Below are positions 21,334 to 31,145 of a stretch of 64,000 bases of DNA, piece after piece (position 1 is the stretch's first letter; the number at the start of each line of letters is the position of its first letter). The translations under genes were made by a program, and so were the position numbers. The stretch spans positions 1,555,750 to 1,619,749 of the forward strand of contig JACDQD010000009.1 of NCBI GenBank assembly GCA_019843655.1. Reading direction: 5' to 3'. The notes beneath the pieces are model-generated. The model saw only the letters and a list, made by a program, of their open reading frames with translations, searched no databases and had not been told where the DNA came from. The stretch comes from Lethocerus indicus (lineage: Eukaryota; Arthropoda; Insecta; Hemiptera; Belostomatidae).

Positions 21334-21606
21334 TTAGGTTTCTGTCTCCTGTTCTCGCCGGTTTGGTCTTTTGCTAGACCGGTTTCGGCAGCTCGCCATC
21401 TTCTCCAGTAGCGCTGTGTCAGCCACTCTCGGATGTTTCGTATGTCGCAGTACAAGTGGCAGTGACAGTGCAGTGGTGGATGCACCGAGAGGCATCCAAA
21501 AAAGTGCCAAAAGTGACTGACGCGGCGCTACCGAAGATGGGGCCGAAACCGGTCTGGCGAAAGACCAAACTACACCAGAAACCAGAAACACCACTAATCT
21601 ACGGTA
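21330..21606. mobile_element. FB foldback element with both arms
   Basis: The left arm starts at GGTTTCTGTCTCCTG, with TTTGCTAGACCGGTTTCGGC, the core CAGTAGCGCTGTGTCAGCC and GGATGTTTCG. The loop is AGTACAAGTGGCAGTGACAG. The right arm has GAGGCATCCAAAAAAGTGCC, GACGCGGCGCTACCGAAGAT and CACTAATCTACGGTA. The outer termini are missing. Confidence 0.8.
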
Positions 21607-21974
21607 ATCTTCTGTATGGTTTACGCGTTTAGGTTTGCACTGCGGGAGGTTTCTGCCGCCGGCGGTAGACAACAGAAGATTTGGGTCTCGTGGAAAAACC
21701 AGGGAAATTAGCCCTCAAAGAGGATGATATCGTTGGGAAAATTGTTCAGGAGTAAAGTTTCAATATATATATTCAATATATATTGAGAGCAAAATTTTCA
21801 CAGAGAAAACAATGTAAAAAAAAAACTCTAAAATATTCTAATGGAGGAAAGCGTAAAACCGGTCTAGTGAGAGACCGTGAGCGGTGATGAAATTAACCGT
21901 CTGGAATCAAAACGTGTCCGGAGTCACGTAGGCCTCTTGGGCGACTCTTTACCTTTTCTGACGTTTACTTTTAC
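21607..21974. other. Unassigned spacer with FB scrap
   Basis: Nothing recognised except AAAACCGGTCTAGTGAGAGA near 21856-21875, a short FB right-arm piece. Confidence 0.5.
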
Positions 21975-22104
21975 CAGTTTAAAAGACCTGTTTTGTGGCC
22001 TGCCGGGGGTTGGAATACAGTAGGATTTCGCGTATTCGGTCTTTTGCCAGACCGGTTTCTGCCGGCCGCTCGCCCCGTCTTCAGTAGCGGTGTCAGTCAT
22101 TTTT
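21975..22104 (+). mobile_element. FB left arm
   Basis: AGTTTAAAAGACCTG terminus, GGTTGGAATACAGTAG, GGTCTTTTGCCAGACCGG, and CGTCTTCAGTAGCGGTGTCA, then unrelated T-rich sequence. The loop and right arm are missing. Confidence 0.75.
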
Positions 22105-22637
22105 TCTTCTTCACTTGTGGTTTACCTTTACCTTTTCACTCTTCAAGTCGGTCTGTGTATAAAAAAGGTATTTCGGTATCGCTAAATCATTGATTGAGGT
22201 TAATGCCTACTCCGATAACGCTTCATTGCCAAGTGACAATAAATGACACTTTATGACTATTATTTTGTCTTCCTACACTACTTTTTACAATAATAACAAC
22301 CCCATTGTGTATCGGAAAATTGCTCAATTACGATTTTCCGATTTGGAAATTTTCCAACCCCAAAAGCTTATCCAGCCCTCTCCGGCCGGGAAATTGGCCT
22401 CGAATGGGAAAACTAATATTTCACAGATGAAAATTGCATCGCTTCTCCCTCCCAACGGTTTCCTTTCTATTCATTGAAACATCCGGTTCAATGAAATTCA
22501 CCCGAAAACGGATGAATTTTCATGAACCGGAGGAGTTGGCCCCTACCGGTTTATTCGTATGCTCTGCATTGAAATCTTTGAAAAGACAAAGGTAAAACTT
22601 AAATATGTATATTCAAGTTATTAAACCTTAAATATAA
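22105..22637. other. Unassigned spacer
   Basis: No gene recognised. The plus frame 22253-22477 has no identifiable motif. Confidence 0.5.
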
Positions 22638-22773
22638 TACCGTAGATTACGTGTCTCTGTCACTCGCTGGTCTTTTGCTAGACCGGTTTCGGCCGCTCGC
22701 CCCGTCTTCAGTAGCGGCGTTCATTCCACGGTATTCCAACCCTTCGGAGACCACAAAACATGTATGTTGAACT
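22638..22773. mobile_element. FB element, internally deleted
   Basis: The left arm from ACCGTAGATTACGTG to CGTCTTCAGTAGCGGCGTTC is joined directly to the outer right arm (ACGGTATTCCAACCCTTCG, AGACCACAAAACATGTATGT and TGAAC). The whole inner right arm is deleted. Confidence 0.75.
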
Positions 22774-23679
22774 TGAATAAAGTGTTTTTTTGCATTTTTT
22801 ATCTGTTAATTATAAGCCAGAATTGATGAATACAACCGGTAGATTACGCATCTAATTAGATACATAAAAAAAAATTGTCCTAAATAGACCGACAGAAAAA
22901 TTACGCACCCGTTTTTATTACGAACATTTCAACGACAGAAACGAAAAATTCTACAACATAAAATTGAAATAATAGAAAAAATATAAGAAAAAAACTTGTA
23001 GATAGTTAATCGAAGGGCTTTTTCGGGGGTGTTGATAGGATGAGCGTTAAAATAAAGTACTTTAAAAATGAATAAAAAAAAAAAAACTTTGAACTTTGTT
23101 CAGTATAATATTGCCATCTTAAATCGACCGTTCGGCCAAAAAAAATGTGGAATTTTTTCATCCTATTAATTACAGGTATTAATTGGGCTATAGGGGTGGG
23201 GGGAGGAGGAGGTGGTTTAGGGCGGCTGACAATTTGCTACCTTTATTAGGGGCGTACGGAGGCTTTTAGGGCGGTAGAGTAAAAAACAAAAAAAGGAGAG
23301 ATAAAAGAAAAAAGTTCTCGAAATTAAAAACTTTAAAGCTGGCAGTAAACAAGGGACGGGGTTTTCATTAGAGACTCCCCCAATCAAAATTACCCCCTCT
23401 ATTGTGTTCAAATAAGGTACGGTACAAAAACAGAATATCCTACAAAATTACGGTCGAAAAGGGCCCACTAAAATAGGGATGCGGGACGACGGTATTGTTC
23501 CCCTTTTTCCTTCGATTACGTAAAAGAATCGGCTTCAACCCCCTACAATAAGGGCGCCGATAGGGACGCAAGATTTGTGAAATTTGCCACTGCATAAAGT
23601 TGCAGTAAAGTTGTGGCAACCGTATTAAAAAAAAAAAAAAACCAATTTGAAAGCCGATAGCTTTAGGGTCAGTACACAA
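22774..23679. other. Unassigned A-rich spacer
   Basis: No gene recognised. Poly(A) runs lie at 23079-23089 and about 23626-23640. 23530-23640 may be the 5' part of the transposon whose coding start follows, but no terminal repeat could be delimited. Confidence 0.5.
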
Positions 23680-23834
23680 ATGGGGCGTTACACGATAGAA
23701 CAAAGCGTTTTCATTGTCGAAAAATATTTCGAAAATAATGAAAGTTCGGCAGCCGCAAAGTCGCTGAATAGCGCGATTCAACTTCGTCAAGCGCGAAGAG
23801 ATTAATTGAAAAATTCGGACAGACGGGTTCGTGA
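23680..23834 (+). mobile_element. DUF4817-type transposon protein, N-terminal remnant
   Basis: The ATG at 23680 opens a 41-codon frame that reads MGRYTIEQSVFIVEKYFENN and then ESSAAAKSLNSAIQL. This resembles the helix-turn-helix start (T-I-E-Q-x-V-F-I-V followed by S-A-A-A) of DUF4817-containing transposon proteins common in arthropods. The frame stops at 23803. In a frame shifted by two, 23796-23834 reads KRLIEKFGQTGS, which is the expected continuation (x-R-L-I-E-K-F-x-x-T-G-S). FB sequence begins at the break, so the rest of the gene is missing. This assignment is from remembered family pattern. Confidence 0.55.
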
Positions 23835-24108
23835 TTTTTTCTGTCTCCTATCGCTGGTTCGGCCTTTCGCCAGACCGGTTTCGGCCGCTCGCCGCATCTT
23901 CAGTAGCGCTGTGTCGGTCACTTTGGATGTTTTTCGGGCACTGTAGTACAAGTGACACAGTGCAGTGCAGTGAGGATGCCCCAAAAAACATCCAAAGTGC
24001 CCCAGTGACCGAAACAGCGCTACTGAAGACGGCGAGCAGAGGGAGAGACAGAAACATCGCGAAACTGCGGGTATTATTCCAAACCCTTTGTGGCGGACCA
24101 CAAAATCA
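23829..24108. mobile_element. FB foldback element adjoining the transposon remnant
   Basis: Left arm TTCTGTCTCCTATCGCTGGT, CTTTCGCCAGACCGGTTTCG, CATCTTCAGTAGCGCTGTGT and CACTTTGGATGTTTTTCGGG. The loop has GTACAAGTGACACAGTGCAG. The right arm starts at AAAACATCCAAAGTGCCCCA, includes ACAGCGCTACTGAAGACGGC and ends GTATTATTCCAAACCC then GGCGGACCACAAAA. The central arms pair nearly perfectly. The right arm lacks the CCGAAACCGGTCT block. Confidence 0.85.
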
Positions 24109-24196
24109 TTTTTCTTCAAGTTTCTTTCAGTTTTTCACGGTTGGACTTAGAACAGTGGGGTGGGGGGGGGGGTCGTCTTCCACAATGATATATTTA

Positions 24197-24318
24197 TTAG
24201 GTGTACCCAAAAGTAATCAACAATTTTTATTACAAGTCTTTAGAGGAGTTCCTCAATCGGAGGGGAATCGAAAATTTGGCCGGAAAAGCGGCAGTTGGAG
24301 AGTTATCGATAATATCCG

Positions 24319-24375
<57 letters not shown>

Positions 24376-24455
24376 GATTAATAATTGAAATTTCTTTTTC
24401 CGGCAAAATAAAATGAATTTCCAAAGTCAAAATGTCGATTATTCGTCGCTAGTGA
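24197..24455 (+). mobile_element. MarA MITE copy A with internal (TA)25
   Basis: Bounded by TA (24195-24196 and 24456-24457). The left end is TTAGGTGTACCCAAAAGTAA. The right end is decayed but keeps GTCGATTATTCG in inverted orientation. Inside, plus-strand frames encode the end of a mariner-type transposase: LEEFLNRRGIENLAGK, and after a frameshift V-I-D-N-I-x-E-Y-I, which matches the usual C-terminus (W-x-x-V-I-D-N-x-G-x-Y). This is a deletion derivative keeping only the ends and the last codons. Confidence 0.8.
24323..24372. repeat. (TA)25 inside MarA copy A
   Basis: Fifty bases of perfect TA at the point where the other MarA copies have 3, 4 or 6 TA units (after GAA, before GTAGATTAATAATT-type sequence). 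Confidence 0.97.
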
Positions 24456-24499
24456 TACATGTAGTTGTATAGACATAATTCAGTGAAATATTGTCAAAA

Positions 24500-24631
24500 A
24501 AACAGTAAGGATGCCCAAAAAGTGCCAAGAGTGGCCGACACCGCTACTGAAGACGAGCGGCGAGCGGCCGACAAACCGGTCTGGCGAAAGAGCGAACCGC
24601 TCGCAGACCACACAAAACAGGTATTTTAAAA
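24500..24631. mobile_element. FB right arm with outer terminus
   Basis: Starts in the loop (CAGTAAGGATGCCC), then AGTGCCAAGAGTGGCCGACA, CCGCTACTGAAGACGAGCGG, CGGTCTGGCGAAAGAGCGAA and CGCAGACCACACAAAACAGG with TATTTTAAA. The block between GCGAACC and GCAGACC is deleted. Confidence 0.75.
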
Positions 24632-25068
24632 CCGTAAAAACACATCCACTTGGATTTGGGAGTTCACTTGGAAGTTCCAATAACAAAGCTGTTGCGGCGC
24701 TAATCCTTTCCCGGTCGGCGAGGACCTTCCAAACGAAAGATGAAAGGATCTCCTCAAGGAATGAAATAAGTTATAGTCATCGCGCCACTATATCTAATTT
24801 GGCCGTATCACTTAAAACCCGGTCATTAACCGGACGTCGGACGGGATTCATTTCATGGAAAAAAAAAGGATATCCTTTTAATTGTACCCCAGCGCACCCC
24901 GTCCATTATATACAACTATCGGTTATTAGGAAGCCGAATTGGTATTTGATTTCGTACCTCCATCAACCGACAAACCCCTACTCAATTAGGGGCTGTGCGG
25001 ACTCTCTGGTAATTAAATTATAATCAAACGACCGGTTTATTAACGAGAGTTTTTTCCCCGCAAACATA
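24632..25068 (+). other. Unassigned spacer with an open frame
   Basis: A 170-codon plus frame (24511-25023) begins inside the FB arm and crosses this spacer. The non-FB part (from about 24640) is rich in Ser, Arg and Thr with no recognisable domain. It may be chance or a fossil of an unknown element. Confidence 0.4.
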
Positions 25069-25230
25069 TTAGGGGCGGTACGAAAAGTAATCGACATTTT
25101 CGAGTTTGGAATTCCATTTTATGTTTGGCCAGAAAAGAACCGATATTATCGACAACTCTCCGCCCTCCTGAAGAACTCCTCAAGACCAAAATCTTATCAA
25201 ATTGTCGATTACTTTTGGGTTACAGCCTGA
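25069..25230 (-). mobile_element. MarA MITE copy B (162 bp)
   Basis: Flanked by TA on both sides (25067-25068 and 25231-25232). Ends TTAGGGGCGGTACGAAAAGT and, on the other strand, TCAGGCTGTAACCCAAAAGT. On minus it carries the EEFF-type transposase tail sequence (GTCTTGAGGAGTTCTTCAGG) and GTTGTCGATAATATCGG. The segment with TA repeats is deleted. Confidence 0.8.
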
Positions 25231-25395
25231 TATTATTACATAAAGGCGGACGTAAATTCCATAAATTTTTTATTATTGGAAACTGTCTGGATGGTGAATT
25301 TGAGGGGAAAGGGATGGGACAAGAGAAATAGGGGCCGATGTTGGGAGCAGAATAAATCGGTTCGGAATTTTTTTTTTTTTTTTTTTTAAACTTTA

Positions 25396-25599
25396 TTGTA
25401 CAATCAACTAATATTAGTTATAGGTACGATGGCGGTTTTTTTTTTTGTCGTTTCGCCCGATAAAGACGCCGTCCGTCGTGGTCCTTTTGGCTGGTACGAA
25501 TTGGAGAGAAAACCTAAAACGGTATTCCAAAAAGGTATTCTAAGGGAGGATAATTTTGAAAAATTAGATCACAAAGTGTTGATCAGTTACGTTTCTTAG
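25396..25599 (+). other. Open frame with coding-like composition
   Basis: A 67-codon frame from ATG to TAG. After a Phe/Val-rich start caused by a T10 run, it reads as a balanced charged protein (SPDKDAVRRGPFGWYELERK, FQKGILREDNFEKLDHKVL). It is preceded by a run of about 19 T (25369-25387). No family was recognised and no neighbour gives a clue. It could be an exon or a transposon fossil. Confidence 0.25.
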
Positions 25600-25681
25600 G
25601 GGGGGGCTTATCATTCAAAACACGTGGACGAATATACGGAGTATTTAATTACTAATTTTATTACTGCAATTTTTTAAATCT

Positions 25682-25860
25682 TACGCATTTCGGTCTTGAG
25701 AGGAGTTCATCAGAAGGGGTAATAGAAAATTTGCCGGAAAATTGGCAGTTTGAGAGTTGTCGTCGATAATATCCCTGAATATATATAGTAGATTAATAAT
25801 TAAAGCAAAATAAAATGGAATTCCAAACTCAAAATGTCCATCACTTTCGGGTACCCGCAA
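25682..25860 (+). mobile_element. MarA MITE copy C, left end missing
   Basis: Begins inside the element (CATTTCGGTCTTGAGAGGAG). It encodes a decayed transposase tail ending VVVDNIPEYI then TAG, has four TA units before GTAGATTAATAATT, and ends at a right terminus ACTTTCGGGTACCCGCAA followed by TA. Confidence 0.75.
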
Positions 25861-26818
25861 TACGTTCGGAATAACAATATTTTTGTACAAAAAGGGAAAA
25901 ATCGAAAAATTTTCTTTCAAGAGAAAGGCAAATTGGCGAAGAATGGACGGAACATGAGATCGGATTAATGAAATTGAATTCTGTCTTTTTGTTGAGTTTT
26001 CTAACTCAATCTTTGAGAATTTATTTTTAAAAAGCTATCTTTTCGTGTAAAACTGTTTCGTTTACAATCCATCCGTCTTTAGTTGAACTCGATTCGCTTC
26101 TAACTGTTAATTGGCGAAATTTTCGCCCGGTTAAAAGGAAAAGTACTTTTTATTTTTTTTTTAATATACAGTGTTAAGAATTGCAGTTAATTCGGCTTCG
26201 TACCGCCCCCCCCGTACGCCGGTCGAAAATTTTACCGAATTACGGCTAATTTCGGTAAATTGGTGACATCGGATTTTCAGCAATACTTTAGCCTGTTTTT
26301 CTCCCTTATTTCAGGGGGTTTAAGAGGAAATCTCAGACGGTGGGGGGTTGGATATCGACCGGTCGATTTTCTCCCCTACGTCGGCGGCCAACAAACACAC
26401 CCCAGGGGGGGGGTTTACGCGCCCACTTTCATATGAACCGAAACATAGACCGGTATTCAAAGGCCAACAGGCTCAGTCTAGAGACAGGAAAATATACGCG
26501 GGAATTTTATCCGGTACAAGAAACGAAAATTTAAAATAGGCATAAAAGACCGGGACAATATTTTTACGGTAGAATAACGAGAATTAATTTTTTTACCCGG
26601 GACGGAAGAAACCAGACAGTATATATTTAGAATTATCATCGCTGGTTTTGATAGAGTTTGGGCTTATTCTGAGGTTTCGGTTTCGGTTTCTCACCGCGTC
26701 AAGTCGCGAGAATGACGATAGTCAAACAGTTTCTTTAGACTACATTTTTTTAGGTCGGGACTAAGGATACTCTGGGATTCCGACAATTTGGTCTTATCCT
26801 GTACATTAGATCTGAAAT
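25861..26818. other. Unassigned spacer
   Basis: No gene or repeat recognised. G9 near 26405, C8 near 26206, and three GGTTTC-type hexamers at 26674-26692. Confidence 0.55.
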
Positions 26819-26885
26819 CGTAGATTTCGTCCGTTTGGTCTTTAGACCGGTTTCGGCCGCTCGCCACCTTCAGTAGACCGCTCTG
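26819..26885 (+). mobile_element. FB left-arm fragment
   Basis: CGTAGATTTCGTCC, TTTAGACCGGTTTCGGCCGC and CCACCTTCAGTAG. A deletion has removed TCTTTCGCC of the arm. Confidence 0.7.
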
Positions 26886-26939
26886 GTCGCCGCCGAATCA
26901 AACTGCGAATTGTGATTTGGGCAAAAAATTTGTCTTGTG

Positions 26940-27189
26940 TGGTCCGTAGATTCCTGTCGCCTGGTCTTTCGCCAGACCGGTTTCGGCCGCTCGCCCCCGT
27001 CTTCAGTAGCGCTCTGTCGGCCACTTTTGGACGTTCTCGACGCCTCGCAGTACAACAAGCGACAGTGACAACAGCGAGGACGGCCGAAAAATAACAGTGA
27101 CTAACACCGCGCTACTGAAGACGGCGAACGGCCGCAGAAAATCTACGTTATTCCAACCCGTCGCAGGCCACAAAACGGGTATATTGCTC
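26940..27189. mobile_element. FB foldback element, right terminus intact
   Basis: The left arm starts at GTAGATTCCTGTCGCCTGGT. The core CGTCTTCAGTAGCGCTCTGT pairs with ACCGCGCTACTGAAGACGGC. The loop contains CAGTACAACAAGCGACAGTG. The right arm skips the CCGAAACC...GAGACAGAAAC block and ends GTTATTCCAACCC, GTCGCAGGCCACAAAACGGG and TATATTGC. Confidence 0.8.
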
Positions 27190-27608
27190 AAAAGGTATCA
27201 ATTCATACAATCAATCTATATTTTTGGCGGGGGAAAATAAAAAAAAAAATCGACCGATAAAACCCCTTGACCCAATAAGGGCTCGAAGGACGCTCGAAGA
27301 AAGGACGCTAAAAATAGAAAGGGCTACAAGAACGGTTTGCGCAAGCGCTCCGCCCCCCCCCCCTAAGGGCCCTAAAACGCCCTTAAAGCCGAGGCCCGGA
27401 CCTCGTACACAAGTTATAATATAAGTTGAAGGGAAAGCTCGAAGCAGATGTGAAAAGGGAACGAGGACGGGTCGCCCATATAAAGGCCGTTATGTTTCAA
27501 GGTCTCCTGTTTAAGTCCCTAGTTATTACTTCGTCTCCAAGTAGTGTTTCGTATCTCTCCAGAGCTGTTTTCATTCCCAACGCATATAAATTACTTTCGC
27601 ACGCCTTT
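27190..27608. other. Unassigned spacer
   Basis: No gene recognised. The frame at 27224-27424 is Lys/Pro-rich because of A-rich and C10 tracts. Confidence 0.5.
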
Positions 27609-27812
27609 TTTGTGGTGTTTCTCTCGCCGGCGGTTCGGTCTTTCGCCAGACCGGTTTCGCCCCGTCTTCAGTAGTTCGCTGTTTTTCGGTTCTGCCTCAC
27701 CGCGTACCGCCCGTTTTGGCTGTCTCTACGCGTTGGGCGGACGAAAAGAGCGCGATCGACGACGCAGCGCTACTGAAGACGGCGGCGAAGTGGCAGAAAC
27801 CGGTCTGACCGA
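27609..27812. mobile_element. FB foldback element, short divergent loop
   Basis: TTGTGGTGTTTCTCTCGCC, GGTCTTTCGCCAGACCGGTT and CCCGTCTTCAGTAG on the left; CAGCGCTACTGAAGACGGCG and AGAAACCGGTCTGACCG on the right. The loop (about 27680-27760) is GC-rich and unlike the usual loop. Confidence 0.7.
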
Positions 27813-28054
27813 AAAGAAAAAAAAATTATATATATTTCGGCCCAACAATTATTTCTTTTCAAACTGACTTATTCAGGTTTAGTACAAATAGATTTATCGA
27901 CGGTATGATTTTCGTAGATTTCGCGTTTAATAAATAATTAATAATAAACAAAATTGTATTTCTGAAAAATCAACGTAGAGGGAAAATTTTGACTTTTCAA
28001 GTTTTCAGACTGGAAATAAAAATTAGCCCGGACTTTTCTAATCTACGAACCCGA

Positions 28055-28119
<65 letters not shown>

Positions 28120-28464
28120 GTCATCAACAGGTGTCATTCGTGTATTTAAAAGCCACATTCGCTTTCGTTTTTTTTACGTTTCCTTTTTCGGTATATTTAT
28201 GTGAAACTGTAGATTTTTCATCCTGACAGCCAGAATATAATTAAATAGAAGAATATATCCGAAATATATAAATATAAAGGGACGAAAAGTGGGATGAAAA
28301 TATCTATGGCCGGCCGTTAGGACAAAATTCATGGAAGAAGTAACACGATACTGGGCGTTAGTGATATTTCAAATTATTAAGGTACACCTTTCAAATTTAT
28401 TGTTTTATGTGATGGATTTGGATACGTCATCGGGGACTTAACTGAGGATGGTCCCATTCGTCGC
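27813..28464. other. AT-rich spacer with (TA)n
   Basis: No gene recognised. It holds the (TA)n at 28059-28116. Frames containing it are Tyr/Ile repeats. Confidence 0.6.
28059..28116. repeat. (TA)29 microsatellite
   Basis: Fifty-eight bases of perfect TA repeat, the longest in the window. Confidence 0.97.
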
Positions 28465-28620
28465 CAACACCGTTCGAAACCGGTACAGAAGCCGAAACCG
28501 GTCTGGAATCGGTGCCGACCGACTGGACGGAAGAGTCCTTTTTCTAGATCGGTTTCGCGGCTGCAGAAAACGCTACTGAAGACCGTTTTTTGTAGAAGAC
28601 AAAGGGGGCGGATACTGAAG
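28465..28620. mobile_element. Scrambled FB fragments
   Basis: Pieces of both arms in disorder: CCGTTCGAAACCGG, AGCCGAAACCGGTCTGG, TTTTTCTAGATCGGTTTCGC and CGCTACTGAAGACCG. No hairpin of useful length remains. Confidence 0.5.
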
Positions 28621-29037
28621 ACCGAAGGACTCTCGTCGTATTATCCGGCAATGCCAACTTTTTATAGAGCGGTTTTTTTAGCGATACGAAAGAAATTGAA
28701 TTGAGAAATTGAACAGAGTGAAAAACATCTGTTGGACATTCTTCGAGTTTCAAACCGGTTTCAGGCGGGAGTAATAACGTTATTACTATTCGGAAAGGCG
28801 TCAATAACTTTCTGGCGAACGGCTTTATCCATTTTATGTCCACGATTTTATAAAATGCCACGACATAATCTCCTAATCGCGAGGGACGGCAACAGTAAAT
28901 AACTCCGACGCGACCATATGTACGTTTCGTGTTATATTTTAGGGCCTATTCGCCTGTAATGACGTCCGTCATAGTTATATACGTGAAGAGGGCAGTGCGT
29001 ATTCAAACAATACACAAATAAGCAATTAAAATGTAAT
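28621..29037. other. Unassigned spacer upstream in window of the tRNA
   Basis: No gene recognised. The minus frame 28544-28861 (105 codons) begins outside FB but ends in FB fragments and has no known domain. Confidence 0.5.
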
Positions 29038-29044
29038 AAAAAAA
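29038..29044 (-). terminator. RNA polymerase III T7 terminator of the tRNA
   Basis: Seven T on the minus strand, starting 6 nt after the tRNA 3' end, a standard Pol III stop. Confidence 0.85.
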
Positions 29045-29050
29045 GTAATG

Positions 29051-29122
29051 TGCGATGGCCGGGAATCGAACCCGGATCAACTGCTTGGAAGGCAACTATG
29101 CTCACCATTACACCACCATCGC
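29051..29122 (-). tRNA. tRNA-Gly, anticodon UCC
   Basis: A complete 72-nt cloverleaf that decodes GGA. The acceptor stem GCGATGG pairs with CCATCGC, with discriminator A. The D arm includes GGTGTAATGGTGAGC. The anticodon loop is CTTCCAA on a 5-bp stem with two G-U pairs. The T arm CCGGG-TTCGATT-CCCGG is perfect, and the Pol III B box GGTTCGATTCC is intact. No intron is present. It closely matches the general eukaryotic nuclear tRNA-Gly(UCC). With intact stems and a T7 stop it should be functional; it is the only clear host gene found. Confidence 0.97.
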
Positions 29123-29607
29123 CCGAATTGAAGGAAAATTTTGGTTTCTCACTGTTACGTATTAATTAAATGGTATTTTAAAAACTCTCACCGTCTTATC
29201 TATTTAAGTATTTCAATCAATTCCGTTCCAACACACTTGCTGATAGGACAATTTTGGGAAATTGTCCAGTGCCGAGGCTGTATTAACGCTGAATAACTTG
29301 ATTGGCGTGACGGCTAATAACCGAAATTTAATTTATTTTTAAACCATAAAAAAAGAAAAAATGAAGGGGCTGGGTCCTGAGAAAGGGTACTGGGGGGACC
29401 CTTCGGGCTTAGGGCCGCTCAGTGGTGCCAACGGAACAGGGTCGAAAATACCATCTGCGGAGGGCAATAAAAATTTGCCCGACCTTTGAAAATCGAAAAA
29501 AATCCGGGCCGCTCAGACGCTTTATAAAATCTTTACTACGTAAACAAAACTCCTTCAACTTTTATAAAAAAAACTGTATTGGGATAAAGTTCCACTTGGA
29601 TACACTT
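29123..29607. other. Unassigned spacer
   Basis: No gene recognised. A plus frame at 29422-29622 (66 codons) has no known domain. Confidence 0.5.
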
Positions 29608-29611
29608 TTAA

Positions 29612-30124
29612 CCCTTTGCTGACGCCAAATCTAGTCGCAGTACGAAGTGGCTCGTGACATTTGTACTTCTGAACGATAATAAGATACGCATTGGTATAGT
29701 GAAATAGTCAAATTTATGGCATTTATGGATTTTTCGGCATAATAATATCACTGTTTGTCGAAGTTTGGCAAAACGTAAAAATATAAAAAAAATCCTGTAA
29801 TTTTTTTTTAGATTAAAACGTAGGGCGGATGTCGTGCAAAATTATAAACCGGGATTTATCCGTAGATGAATCCTGAAAACTGATGAAACTGAAGTTTCAT
29901 TGCATAAAACCCTCAAAAACCAACAAAGTATACGTATTTATGTTCTTGAGGACGCCAATTTCGGTCACCGTATTACACCATATTATACCGGAATATACCA
30001 TAAAATGCCCGAATATAAAACGTATACATAAACTACTTTTGTTCGTTTATAATTTTTTTTTTTTTTTGGTATTTTACGAAAAACAATTTTTTTTCGCTCG
30101 TCCAACGGCTCCGTCCGCAATGGG
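29612..30124. mobile_element. piggyBac-type MITE with TTAA target duplication
   Basis: Flanked by TTAA at 29608-29611 and 30125-30128. The left end CCCTTTGCTGACG and the right end, read inward, CCCATTGCGGACG match at 11 of 13 positions. A CCC-T/A-TTG start after TTAA is the hallmark of the piggyBac superfamily. The 513-bp interior is AT-rich, contains a T16 run near 30051-30067, and encodes no transposase, so it would need one in trans. A plus frame at 29883-30128 is not recognisable. Confidence 0.75.
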
Positions 30125-30128
30125 TTAA

Positions 30129-31145
30129 AATCGAAATTTATTATAAATTTGGCCAATCGTACAATTTTCAATTGCCAATACAAATTATGGGGGGGGGGGC
30201 CGAACATTAAAATCTTAATTTTAATACACTAAAATTATGAACTTTTGCTTATCAAATGCGTCGTTTACCGTTTTATGATAAGGTCGGCATCAGTTGCATT
30301 CTCGTGAGCTGAGTTAATTCCAATTTACATTAACGTAGGATTTTCAGCTAGAACAATTATTTATTCGAGAATAAAATTAGGGAAAAAAGCAGGTCCGACG
30401 GATATTGCCCCGTTTTTTTGTCCTAAAAGGGATAGGGAAGGAAAAATGTACGTGTAAGAAATCCAAAATTGAAATGAATATTTCGATTAATTTCTGTAGT
30501 TTTTATTTTTTTTTGGGCCGAGACAACGTTAGAACTTTGAACACTCGAAACACTTTAGAAAGTGTGTTTTTACATTAAAAAAAATTGATTTTTTTCAAAA
30601 AATCCGGCCGATTTTTTTCAAAACTCCGATCGCGCTGGGAAGTGTTAAAGGAGTTGGAAAATTTACGAATCTATTCACGGACACGATTTTATGTATCTTG
30701 AAACGTAAACGAGAAATAAATAAATAATTTTTTTAATCCCAGAACAACGCGAAAAGCCCGGTGTCGGCCACCCTGTCCTTGTAAACAATGGGGTCGAATT
30801 CGGGGCGGAAATGGGAAAATTCAGTCATTTCACCCGGTTTCGCCGATTTTTACCCCTTCTTATTCCAGTCGGCAATAAACGTATGGATCTAGTTTTTCAG
30901 TTTTGGTTGAGGGATGGAGAGTTGGAGAGATCGTACCTCGCGATTGTACAATGGCCGGGGTCATCCAACATCAATATTTATGGGCTTTTCCCGTGTTGAA
31001 AACAAGGGCGGCGATTTGTTTCAATAGAAACGACGAGTTGTTTTCCGCGATTTTTCCGACACATTCGACGCTATTTCCAGCCATCGTTTATCGCCCGACA
31101 GTTGAAGGCCGGGGCTCTATATAATCCGGGGGGTGATTAGGCCAA
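30129..31145. other. Unassigned spacer
   Basis: No gene recognised. A G10 run is near 30188-30198. Plus frames 30811-30999 and 30903-31124 overlap each other and are unidentified. Confidence 0.5.

Noticed and set aside
20938..21485. Tyr/Ile repeat proteins across (TA)n tracts
   Set aside because: Pure consequence of translating TA dinucleotides; they occur on both strands.
24511..25023. 170-codon plus frame as a gene
   Set aside because: Begins inside an FB arm and shows no recognisable domain beyond it.
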